Shown: piece by piece, positions 27,870 to 34,876 of the stretch
Position numbering within the stretch: position 1 is the first letter of the stretch
How the letters are laid out: each line of letters starts with the position of its first letter
Assembly (NCBI GenBank): GCA_903938485.1
Contig: CAJADF010000127.1
Coordinates: 52,638 to 116,637, forward strand
Direction: 5' to 3'
Origin: an uncultured Methylococcaceae bacterium
Lineage (GTDB): Bacteria > Pseudomonadota > Gammaproteobacteria > Methylococcales > Methylomonadaceae
DNA length: 64,000 bases
Notes under the pieces: generated by a model
Database searches by the model: none
Seen by the model: the letters and a program-made list of their open reading frames with translations, nothing else
What the model was told of the DNA's origin: nothing
Made by a program: the position numbers and the translations under genes

Positions 27870-27916
27870 AGCCTTTGTCTAAAGATCTAATCGGTTTTTA
27901 GATGAAGGCTTTTTTT
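27870..27916 (+). terminator. Intrinsic terminator at the end of the copy 1 region
   Basis: An 11-bp stem (AAGCCTTTGTC and GATGAAGGCTT, two G-U pairs) with a 20-base loop, followed by a run of about seven T. It would end + strand transcripts from the copy 1 promoter or from the MntA-HepT operon. Confidence 0.7.
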
Positions 27917-27959
27917 CATATCAGGTTTACTTGTTCAGGCTTTATCAGATAGTGCTTGA

Positions 27960-28259
27960 TTATTTAAGGCGTTCTTTGTAATTCATACTGTCATGCAAAA
28001 CCCGCACGATATGAATTTTACTCGCAGAAAAATAATAAAAAATTAAATGCCGGTTGATGTGGAATTGTCTATAGTTCTCACGGATATAATCACAGGCAAA
28101 ACCAAGTTCTGGATTCTCTGAGATTAAAGCGAATGTAGCATTTAATTCATCAAAATAACTATCAGCCTGATCTACACCCCAGTTCTTATAGGAGTATAGC
28201 CATATGTTTTTAAGATCTTCTTTTGCAGATGATTGTATATGAATCCTGCGCGTTTTCAG
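27960..28259 (-). CDS. parE: ParE/RelE-type toxin with CTG start
   Basis: A 99-residue ParE-family toxin. Clear motifs are SAKEDLKNIWLYSYKNWG near the N-terminus, then FDELNATFALISENPELG and YRQFHINRHLIFYYF. No ATG, GTG or TTG exists in frame at the 5' end. The first possible start is CTG at 28259-28257, which overlaps the parD stop as CTGA, exactly where related operons have ATGA. ParE toxins poison DNA gyrase; RelE relatives cut mRNA, and the family call leans to ParE because of the ParD partner. Weak translation from CTG could hold the toxin level low. Confidence 0.8.
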   Translation of the reverse strand: MKTRRIHIQSSAKEDLKNIWLYSYKNWGVDQADSYFDELNATFALISENPELGFACDYIRENYRQFHINRHLIFYYFSASKIHIVRVLHDSMNYKERLK

Positions 28260-28516
28260 ATTAAGCCAACTTCTTTTTTGGCTTCTTGCCTAATCATTTC
28301 CATAGATAATTCACCCGCATCACCACTTTCTTCCCCTTCTATGATCGCGTTACGTAAAGATTGTAATTTTGAATTAGCCTCCCTTTCTTCTAACAATCTT
28401 AAGGAATCGCGCATAATTTCACTCACACTTGCATAACGTCCACTTTTAAGTAATGTTTCAATGAGGTTGTTCCAGTGCTCACCAAGACTAACGGTTTGGG
28501 TTCGTGCTTGTGCCAT
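28256..28516 (-). CDS. parD: ParD-type antitoxin
   Basis: An 86-residue ribbon-helix-helix antitoxin. It shows QTVSLGEHWNNLIETLLKSG, then RYASVSEIMRDSLRLLEERE, the standard ParD N-terminal domain, and a charged C-terminal tail that should bind the toxin. The stop TGA overlaps the toxin's presumed CTG start by 3 bases (CTGA). An inverted repeat upstream probably serves as its operator. Confidence 0.92.
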   Translation of the reverse strand: MAQARTQTVSLGEHWNNLIETLLKSGRYASVSEIMRDSLRLLEEREANSKLQSLRNAIIEGEESGDAGELSMEMIRQEAKKEVGLI

Positions 28517-28544
28517 AATGATTTCCTAAAGAGTGTTTAAGGTT

Positions 28545-28567
28545 AGTGTAAGATATATTCTTACACT
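28545..28567. promoter_or_regulatory. Candidate ParD operator
   Basis: A perfect 9-bp inverted repeat, AGTGTAAGA and TCTTACACT, with the 5-base centre TATAT. It lies 28 bases upstream of the parD start codon, where ParD-type repressors bind. Assigned by symmetry and position. Confidence 0.5.
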
Positions 28568-28665
28568 TTATAAAGCAAACTAATTTATTGCATAACCTCA
28601 TTATGTTGAGAAAAAGTGCTGATCAAATTCTATGTAGTTATTCAATTTTACTGGCAAGTATTTGC

Positions 28666-28753
28666 GTCACAATTTGTCGCCACTCCTGATTAAAGTATTC
28701 CTCAACAACCGGAAATATTTCCGGCTCTTAATCACAAATGAGGAATTAATATG
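28666..28753 (+). repeat. Promoter-leader cassette, copy 2
   Basis: The second copy of the segment at 27601. It has TTGTCG (28674-28679), a 16-base spacer and TATTCC (28696-28701). Then comes the perfect 16-bp palindrome CCGGAAATATTTCCGG at 28709-28724 and the ribosome site GAGGA (28740-28744) before ATG 28751. Compared with copy 1 the stem keeps its pairing although the bases differ (CTGG/CCAG versus CCGG/CCGG). Confidence 0.7.
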
Positions 28754-28957
28754 CCAAAAAATACAATTACTCATCAAGGTAAACTTTATTACTCACAAGC
28801 AACAGCGGCAAAGCTGTTAGGTATTACCATCTCTGCGCTAAAAACATTAATAATTCCAGAAGCGTTTGAATGGTGTAACTTTAAAGAAAACGGTGTGATA
28901 TGGGTATCTGCTCAAAGTGTGACGGATTATCGTAAACGCAGAGAGGCTAAGAATTAA
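28751..28957 (+). CDS. Small HTH/excisionase-like protein
   Basis: A 68-residue basic protein. Residues 14-35 (SQATAAKLLGITISALKTLI) look like a helix-turn-helix of the MerR/excisionase type, followed by VIWVSAQSVTDYRKRRE, which resembles the wing and the end of such domains. It may bind the palindrome in its own leader, but that is inference. The ribosome site is good. A broken relative with the same leader lies at 27687. Confidence 0.65.
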   Translation: MPKNTITHQGKLYYSQATAAKLLGITISALKTLIIPEAFEWCNFKENGVIWVSAQSVTDYRKRREAKN

Positions 28958-29029
28958 TCCGAGAGGTTTTTAAAGTATCCGCTATATTATAAAGATACTA
29001 TTTTTATCCCTACCATTACTCTAAATAAC

Positions 29030-29458
29030 ATGACATTAGAATCTGCTATTCCATCTGAAACAATATTAGCTTATACAGAAACGGACTTTATTGTTTATGA
29101 CGAACAAACTTTAATATTACATGTAGACGAGTACAGTACGGGGCTGAATAAACTATATGAAACCCACAAAACCAATACCTGCACTTTTATCACGGCTTAC
29201 AACCCTTACAGTCAGGTACTAAAAGAATCCGTTAATATAGCGCGTAATAAAGACTTAGCGGCTGAACTTGATGATAAAGCCTTAAAATATTTACTCGCTG
29301 AAGGCATCCATCATTCGGGTGATTGGCCTGTTGAAGCTAGTTATTTGGTTTTAGGATTATCACTTAAAGAATCTTGTGAGCTGGGTAAAAAGTATGAGCA
29401 AAATGCCATAGTCTGGTGTGACTCAGACTGTCTACCAAAATTGGTACTGTTCAGATGA
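29030..29458 (+). CDS. DUF3293 family protein
   Basis: A 142-residue protein that fits DUF3293. Its core reads CTFITAYNPYS, then NKDLAAELDDKALKYLLAEG and a closing DWPVEASYLVLGLSL segment. Function is unknown. It is not obviously secreted or membrane-bound. It lies 128 bases upstream of the large PLD-helicase gene on the same strand and could belong to the same cassette. Confidence 0.75.
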   Translation: MTLESAIPSETILAYTETDFIVYDEQTLILHVDEYSTGLNKLYETHKTNTCTFITAYNPYSQVLKESVNIARNKDLAAELDDKALKYLLAEGIHHSGDWPVEASYLVLGLSLKESCELGKKYEQNAIVWCDSDCLPKLVLFR

Positions 29459-29586
29459 TACAGAGGGGATTGATTCTATTTGTTTTTCATCTACCCCTTA
29501 AAAATGCAAATAAGCTAAAATAAATTTATACTTATCAAGCTACATGAGTCTAACCTATTTAAATTTAATACTATCTAAAGCTTCTA

Positions 29587-32500
29587 ATGACCAAATTACC
29601 TAAGGGACTCTATGATCGGCTCATTCATGAGGATGAGTTAGAAGAAATAAATAAATTAGTCACCGACAATCAAGCCACTATTCGCATACCGTCATCTGTT
29701 GAAACTCGTGAATATCTAATCAATGAGCTTATTAATAGATTACCTGAGCTGTTAGATAAAATATCATCGTCAACTGGAGATGACCTTGCAAAATCTCAAG
29801 TGGAATTACAGCTTATTTCAACGCTTTTAAAAACAGCGCGTTTAGAAACAAAAAACACAATTGAATCAGACCTAATTGCTAATCCTCTTCAAGTTTTAAA
29901 GTCTATACATGAATCTAATATGCCGGGTATTTTTCCCATTACGGGGCTTCGCACTCCTTGGTTATTTAGTTCTTCTCGTAGTGAACCCTCTTTATTAGAA
30001 GAATTAATCGCAGAATTACAGGCTGTTGATAGCGTCGATATTTTAGTGAGCTTTATCACATGGAGTGGTGTTAGAAAGATTATCGATATTCTAAAACAAG
30101 CTACCGCCGTGGATGCTAATGGACAATCAAGAACGCGGTTCAGAATTTTAACAACCACCTATATAGGCGCTACTGAAGCAAGAGCCGTTAACGCATTAGC
30201 TGAACTGCCCAATGTAGACTTAAAAATTTCCTTAGATGGCAGACGGACACGTCTGCATGCAAAGGCCTGGATTTTTAATCGGCAGAGTGGATTTGGTACT
30301 GCCTTTATAGGTAGTGCAAACCTATCAGAATCCGCATTAATTAGTGGAATCGAATGGACAGTTAAGCTCACCCAAGCATCAAATGAAGCAGTTTTTAAGA
30401 ATGCTCAAGCCCATTTTGAAACATTATGGAATGATAGCGAGTTTTCACATTATGACCCTACAAATCAAGCGCATCGTGAAGCTTTAGAAAATGCCCTAAA
30501 GAAAGAATCAAGACATGGAAATAACTCAAGTAATATTTATGAGCCCATTGCCATTCAATCATGGTTTGACTTAAGTCCCAAATCGTATCAACAAGAAATG
30601 CTTGATCGCTTAGCAACAGAAAGAGCGCATCAACGTTATCGAAACTTAGTGGTTGCTGCAACAGGCACTGGTAAAACCGTTGTAGCTGCTTTTGATTATG
30701 CAAGATTAGCAAAAGAACAAGGTGGTCATCCCCGTTTATTATTTATCGCGCATCGAATACAAATTCTCCAACAGGCTATTTACACTTTTAGACAAGTATT
30801 GCGAGACACTAATTTTGCAGAATTACTAGATGGAAATAATAAAGCCAGTCAGCATGACCATTTATTTGCGACGATAAATACGGTGCATGGTCGTGATTTG
30901 GTTTCACAATATGGTGTTGATTATTGGAACATGGTTATTATTGATGAGGCTCATCATTTACCCGCAAACTCTTTTGATAAATTTGTTTCATCTATCAAAC
31001 CAAAAATTCTTTTAGGATTAACTGCCACCCCTGAAAGAACCGATGGAAAAAGCTTAAACCAATATTTCGATGCCAGACCAGATGGTTCCCCTGCTGTTAC
31101 TTTACGTTTATGGGATGCCTTAAACCAAGAGTTACTTTGTCCTTTTGAATATTACGCCAGCCATGATGATATTGATTTATCGAATATCAATTGGAAAAAA
31201 GCTAATATCGATACCAAACTGGGCAAAATAATTTCAGCCAGTGATATTCGTGCCCGCTCAGCTCTTTTAGCAACAGAATCATATGTCAGTGACATAAACA
31301 AAATGAAGGCCATTGGTTTTTGCATTAGTGTTAGTCATGCAGAATTTATGGCTGAGTATTTTAATGCACACGGTATACCAGTCATTGCAATTACAGGACA
31401 ACATAACCAACAAGAACGAGACTCAGCCATTAACAAGCTGACACAAGGCTTAATAAAAGTTATTTTTACTTGTGATTTATTTAACGAAGGCATAGATATA
31501 CCAGATGTAAACACCTTATTTTTATTACGTCCCACCCAGAGTCCCGTCATCTTCCAACAACAAATTGGCCGAGGATTGCGCTTAGCTCAAAATAAATCTA
31601 GTTGTTTAGTGTTAGATTTTATTGGTACCTATTCTAAAGAGTTTAGATTCGACATTTTATTAAGAACTTTAACGGGGCAAAATAAAGCTTCTTTAAAAGA
31701 ATCTGTTGATAAGGGGTTTGGTTTATTACCAACAGGGTGCCATATCCAATTTGATCGAGTCGCAAGAGAGCGCGTATTACAGAACCTAAAAGCGGCGCTA
31801 AAGTTAAATATAAAGCGCTTGGTTGTTGAACTAGTGGCTTGGACAAACACTAAAAATAAAAATGAAATTTCGCTAAAAGATTTTTTAGTTGAGAACAGCT
31901 TAGAAATCACAGATATTTATTCTGGTAAATATTCGTGGACTGAACTCAAACGCCGTGCTCAAATCCCTACATTAAGCGAAGGGCCCAGAGAAACTGAATT
32001 ATTGGGTAGGGTTGGAAGTCTATTATATGTTGATGATATAAAGATTTTAAATGCGTGGCGTGATGCTTTAGTACTCAATACAATAGATGAAACCCGAATA
32101 CAAATACTTGCGCATTCTTTTTTAGTTAAACAATCCGAACTCATTACAGCACCTAACTTTATAAACTTAATTAACCAACATCCCGCCATTAAAGACGAAT
32201 TACTTGAACTAATTGATTGGCGCTTAGAGCAATCTATTCATCCATATTTGCACTTAGAAAATACGCCATCAATATGGGCATTATCTCTGCACAACCGCTA
32301 CTCCAGATCGGATATTATTACAGCAATTGGATATGCAAACGCCAATAAACGACCTGCGTTTAGAGAGGGTTGTTTAGCACTTCCAGAATACAAAATAGAG
32401 TTGATGTTTGTGACGCTTGATAAAAGCACAGGTTTTTCAGAACGTGTTCAATATCATGACTATGCTATTAGCCCGACCTTATTTCACTGGCAATCACAAA

Positions 32501-32742
32501 ATGTAGCTAGCTCTAAAAATCCTACTGGAAAACGCTATCTTGAAAGTGTGGGAGATGCCGATCCAAACGGCTGGCGGTTTTTTCTTTTTGTAAGAGAAAA
32601 TCAAGATACGGCTTATGCGTCTTTGGGCGAAGCGGTGTTAATAAAGGCTGAAGGAGAGAAACCTATTTCAATAACATGGCAATTAAAAAATGCCATGCCT
32701 ATGGAGTTATTTAGACATTTTTCTATTCTTAAGTCAGCATGA
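29587..32742 (+). CDS. PLD-nuclease / SF2 helicase fusion (DUF3427-type)
   Basis: A 1051-residue multidomain protein. After a helical N-terminus, residues 100-300 form a phospholipase D-like nuclease domain with HAK (His224, Lys226) in RLHAKAWIF and AFIGSANLSES. The SF2 helicase core follows: Walker A ATGTGKT at 358-364, DEAH at 453-456, LTATPERTDG, then GLIKVIFTCDLFNEGIDIP and QQQIGRGLR. The C-terminal 350 residues, ending in a DUF3427-like part, include PAFREGCLALPE and GWRFFLFVRE. Such fusions resemble ATP-dependent restriction enzymes (the CglI/NgoAVII nuclease and helicase in one chain), so DNA processing or phage defence is likely. No methylase is visible nearby. Confidence 0.85.
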   Translation: MTKLPKGLYDRLIHEDELEEINKLVTDNQATIRIPSSVETREYLINELINRLPELLDKISSSTGDDLAKSQVELQLISTLLKTARLETKNTIESDLIANPLQVLKSIHESNMPGIFPITGLRTPWLFSSSRSEPSLLEELIAELQAVDSVDILVSFITWSGVRKIIDILKQATAVDANGQSRTRFRILTTTYIGATEARAVNALAELPNVDLKISLDGRRTRLHAKAWIFNRQSGFGTAFIGSANLSESALISGIEWTVKLTQASNEAVFKNAQAHFETLWNDSEFSHYDPTNQAHREALENALKKESRHGNNSSNIYEPIAIQSWFDLSPKSYQQEMLDRLATERAHQRYRNLVVAATGTGKTVVAAFDYARLAKEQGGHPRLLFIAHRIQILQQAIYTFRQVLRDTNFAELLDGNNKASQHDHLFATINTVHGRDLVSQYGVDYWNMVIIDEAHHLPANSFDKFVSSIKPKILLGLTATPERTDGKSLNQYFDARPDGSPAVTLRLWDALNQELLCPFEYYASHDDIDLSNINWKKANIDTKLGKIISASDIRARSALLATESYVSDINKMKAIGFCISVSHAEFMAEYFNAHGIPVIAITGQHNQQERDSAINKLTQGLIKVIFTCDLFNEGIDIPDVNTLFLLRPTQSPVIFQQQIGRGLRLAQNKSSCLVLDFIGTYSKEFRFDILLRTLTGQNKASLKESVDKGFGLLPTGCHIQFDRVARERVLQNLKAALKLNIKRLVVELVAWTNTKNKNEISLKDFLVENSLEITDIYSGKYSWTELKRRAQIPTLSEGPRETELLGRVGSLLYVDDIKILNAWRDALVLNTIDETRIQILAHSFLVKQSELITAPNFINLINQHPAIKDELLELIDWRLEQSIHPYLHLENTPSIWALSLHNRYSRSDIITAIGYANANKRPAFREGCLALPEYKIELMFVTLDKSTGFSERVQYHDYAISPTLFHWQSQNVASSKNPTGKRYLESVGDADPNGWRFFLFVRENQDTAYASLGEAVLIKAEGEKPISITWQLKNAMPMELFRHFSILKSA

Positions 32743-32767
32743 TAATTGAATCAATTAATTAATTATT

Positions 32768-32872
32768 ATGCCTAAACAAATAACCTTTAGATTCCAGTTA
32801 ACCAATGCCAGTGACTTACTTAAAGCCAAAAACTGGCAAGACTTACCTAAGCGTTACAGTGTGTTGAACTGA
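32768..32872 (+). other. Short reading frame, possibly a gene fragment
   Basis: A 34-codon frame starting MPKQITFRFQLTNASDLL and ending KRYSVLN. The last codons resemble the peptide encoded by the 44-bp repeat at 33523 (GQSVLS). It may be a remnant of a larger gene. No good ribosome site is seen. Confidence 0.25.
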
Positions 32873-32944
32873 TTTAGGTCTAAGTTGCTCAACTTTTAAT
32901 AAATACAATTATTCCAGTCTAATTTATACAAATAAGGATTACAT

Positions 32945-33493
32945 ATGGCTGAACCCCAAATACTTCCGCAACATCTGGCATCACTTAGAGAGGCCATCAT
33001 AGATGTGGTTTTTGGTCGCTCTAAAGAAGAACCCAAAGATATTAAAGCGCTTTTTGATTGGTTAGAAACTGACGGCTGGGAAGTTCTGATTGAATCATCG
33101 CCTACAGATGTCTACGCCTTAGACATTAAAGCGCTGGCAAATTGGTGTTTTAATGATGAAGAATTAGCAAACTGGTGGGGCTATGACCTAAGCGAAATTG
33201 ATGATCCCTTAAGACTTAAGTTTGCTAGAGAAAGAATGGCTAGTGTTTTTGACGATGATGAGTTTCTTGTAAAACCTGTTTGTGCAGCTTACTTTGAAAA
33301 CAATAATCAAGAAGGCTTTTATGTCGGTGCCTATTTAGAAATCCAAGGTCCAAATGGTATGACGCCCAATTGGCTAGGTATTTTTGTGAGTTATGAAGAG
33401 TTTTTACAAAATATTCGCATATCAGGAACGCTGGTTTTGTTAAATGACTGCCCGATGCTAACGGATGAATATCTTTTAGAGCTTTGGCAATAA
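32945..33493 (+). CDS. Unknown acidic protein of the accessory island
   Basis: A 182-residue acidic protein that I do not recognise. It is soluble, with many Asp/Glu and Trp (WLETDGWEVLIESS, NWWGYDLSE) and a C-terminal part that could be a beta-rich domain (GFYVGAYLEIQGPNG, then GIFVSYEEFL). The ribosome site AAGGAT precedes the ATG. It lies 200 bases after the PLD-helicase on the same strand and just before the dispersed repeat and the tandem array. A role as inhibitor or immunity protein is possible but unsupported. Confidence 0.6.
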   Translation: MAEPQILPQHLASLREAIIDVVFGRSKEEPKDIKALFDWLETDGWEVLIESSPTDVYALDIKALANWCFNDEELANWWGYDLSEIDDPLRLKFARERMASVFDDDEFLVKPVCAAYFENNNQEGFYVGAYLEIQGPNGMTPNWLGIFVSYEEFLQNIRISGTLVLLNDCPMLTDEYLLELWQ

Positions 33494-33522
33494 TGGTGTT
33501 ATTCAGGCGCTGCATTCTTAGT

Positions 33523-33566
33523 TTGCTTTGTGTAAAAGATAGTTGGATTGGGCAGAGTGTGTTGAG
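33523..33566 (+). repeat. 44-bp dispersed repeat, copy A
   Basis: This segment matches 34736-34779 at 39 of 44 positions. Shared blocks are TTGCTTT, GTAAAAGAT and TTGGGCAG, then GTGTGTTGAG. In one frame it would encode LCVKDSWIGQSVLS followed by a stop, suggesting the tail end of a lost coding sequence. A partial third copy of its last bases occurs at about 32857-32880. Confidence 0.7.
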
Positions 33567-33612
33567 TTGAGCTAATCTAGGTGAAAACATCTATCCTTTT
33601 TACTAAAAAACG

Positions 33613-33931
33613 ACCATTACTACCACGATATTTGTGTTTTATCGTGCGATATATGTCCATTATTATCTAGGTATTCGTCCTTTATCTTCGCGGTAAATCT
33701 CCATTACTATCGTGATACTCGTCCTTTTTCTTCGCTGAACATATCCAACTACTATCACGATAATCGACCTTTATCGTCTTGGTACATGTCCATTTATATC
33801 AGGATACTTAAGCTTTATCGTCGCGGAATATGTCTATTATTATCTCAATACTCATACTTTCTTTCACGGTACACATCCATTACTATCACAGACGCATCCT
33901 TTATCTTCGTGGCATACATCCACTCTTTTTT
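33613..33931. repeat. Degenerate tandem array of 22-bp repeats
   Basis: Seven units of 43-45 bases, beginning near 33613, 33656, 33700, 33744, 33789, 33833 and 33876, with a partial one at 33919. Each unit is two related halves of about 22 bases: the first like TCCATTACTATCACGATACT, the second like TCCTTTATCTTCGCGGTACA. Shared positions are TCC, then TTA, TC, CG and TAC. The period is not a multiple of three, so it is not coding, but it equals about two helical turns, which would place protein sites on one DNA face. T/A-rich flanks bound it on both sides. Confidence 0.85.
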
Positions 33932-34068
33932 ACAAAAAATACCAAAATTAGCAATGTTTGAGACGCTATTTATTGGCAAGACTCACCTAGGAATCATAGT
34001 TCGTTAAAGCTGATTTAGAGAGGGCTTTAAATTCTCGGGGGACTCATTGCCCTATATATCGGTTTTGT

Positions 34069-34365
34069 TTAGGCGGCGTGGGGTATTTTTATCGGTGTAA
34101 TGGAGATCGTCGTTTTTTGACGCGCTTGCCAAAGATCGTATTCGGCCTGCATGCGTATCCATGTTTCTGCGGTGGGTCCACCGATCCACGCTTCAAGTCT
34201 TAAGGCCATTTCTGCGCTAATAGCGGCTTTGCCGTTAATGACGCGTGATAACGCAACGCGGGACACACCCAACTGAGTGGCGGCTTCGGTAATGCTAATA
34301 TCGAGTTCGGGTAAGATATCTTCTTTTAATAAACTGCCGGGATGGGGCGGGTTATACATAGTCAT
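34069..34365 (-). CDS. higA: HigA-type antitoxin
   Basis: A 98-residue XRE-family antitoxin. The N-terminus [17 protein letters not shown] is the HigA hallmark. The helix-turn-helix follows ([26 protein letters not shown]), then [18 protein letters not shown]. It binds both the toxin and its operator. It lies 12 bases after the toxin gene, in the toxin-first order typical of HigBA. The codon for Met3 could also serve as start. Confidence 0.95.
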   Translation of the reverse strand: MTMYNPPHPGSLLKEDILPELDISITEAATQLGVSRVALSRVINGKAAISAEMALRLEAWIGGPTAETWIRMQAEYDLWQARQKTTISITPIKIPHAA

Positions 34366-34377
34366 GTTCGTATCCTG

Positions 34378-34656
34378 TTAGTGATAGTCTTGATAATCAA
34401 TCAAGATGGCGTCTTCGCCTTCAAAGGTGAAGGTTAGTCGCCAATTTCCGTTAAGTTTAACTGCCCAATGATTAGCGAGTTCGCCTTTGAGTGGATGCAG
34501 TTTCCAGCCTATAACATTCATTTCTTGTGGGGCTTTGGCGGCATTGAGTACGAGTAGTTGTCGACTCAATTTGCTTTCATGCTCGGCGGCAATGCCGGCT
34601 TTTGAGCCTGTTTCAAAGAATTGTTGGAGGCCTTTATGCCTAAAGCTTTTTATCAT
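34378..34656 (-). CDS. higB: HigB/RelE-type ribonuclease toxin
   Basis: A 92-residue toxin of the HigB (RelE-like) family, which cuts mRNA on the ribosome. It shows MIKSFRHKGLQQFFETGSKAG at the start, then LHPLKGELANHWAVKLNGNWRLTF and the end YQDYH. The start at 34656 is chosen because the family begins with MIKSF; an upstream in-frame ATG at 34683 would add nine residues and cover the likely operator. Confidence 0.95.
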   Translation of the reverse strand: MIKSFRHKGLQQFFETGSKAGIAAEHESKLSRQLLVLNAAKAPQEMNVIGWKLHPLKGELANHWAVKLNGNWRLTFTFEGEDAILIDYQDYH

Positions 34657-34663
34657 GCCAAAG

Positions 34664-34682
34664 TGTATCTCTATGCGATACA
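34664..34682. promoter_or_regulatory. Candidate HigA operator
   Basis: An inverted repeat TGTATC and GATACA separated by 7 bases, ending 8 bases before the higB start on the leftward strand. Its place fits autorepression by the HigBA complex. Symmetry is short, so the call is tentative. Confidence 0.35.
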
Positions 34683-34735
34683 TTTTACAAACTAATTCTT
34701 GTTTAGAGAGTCTGTTAGATGGGCAAGGTAGTTGT

Positions 34736-34779
34736 TTGCTTTTTGTAAAAGATGATTGGGTTGGGCAGCGTGTGTTGAG
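34736..34779 (+). repeat. 44-bp dispersed repeat, copy B
   Basis: The second copy of the repeat at 33523, in the same orientation, in the gap before leuB. It encodes LFVKDDWVGQRVLRIF in the frame matching copy A. The two copies bracket the tandem array and the higBA genes. Confidence 0.7.
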
Positions 34780-34876
34780 GATTTTTTGTTACACCCCATC
34801 CTTTAAAAAAATACAGTAAAATACTCGGCATTATCGTGCGTGCGCGTAAATTGTAATCAGACTTAAATAGGAACTC

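Noticed and set aside
27581..27960. Possible insertion-sequence remnant between hepT and parE
   Set aside because: No terminal inverted repeats, target duplication or transposase-like peptide could be found; the duplicated leader explains the similarity better.
33613..33931. Possible CRISPR array
   Set aside because: Units are continuous, diverged and lack distinct spacers, and no cas genes are present.
33786..34007. Open frame of 73 codons inside the tandem array
   Set aside because: It runs through repeats whose period is not a multiple of three, has no ribosome site and no family resemblance.
34487..34819. Open frame of 110 codons opposite higB
   Set aside because: It lies antisense to a clearly recognised toxin gene and has no recognisable motif.
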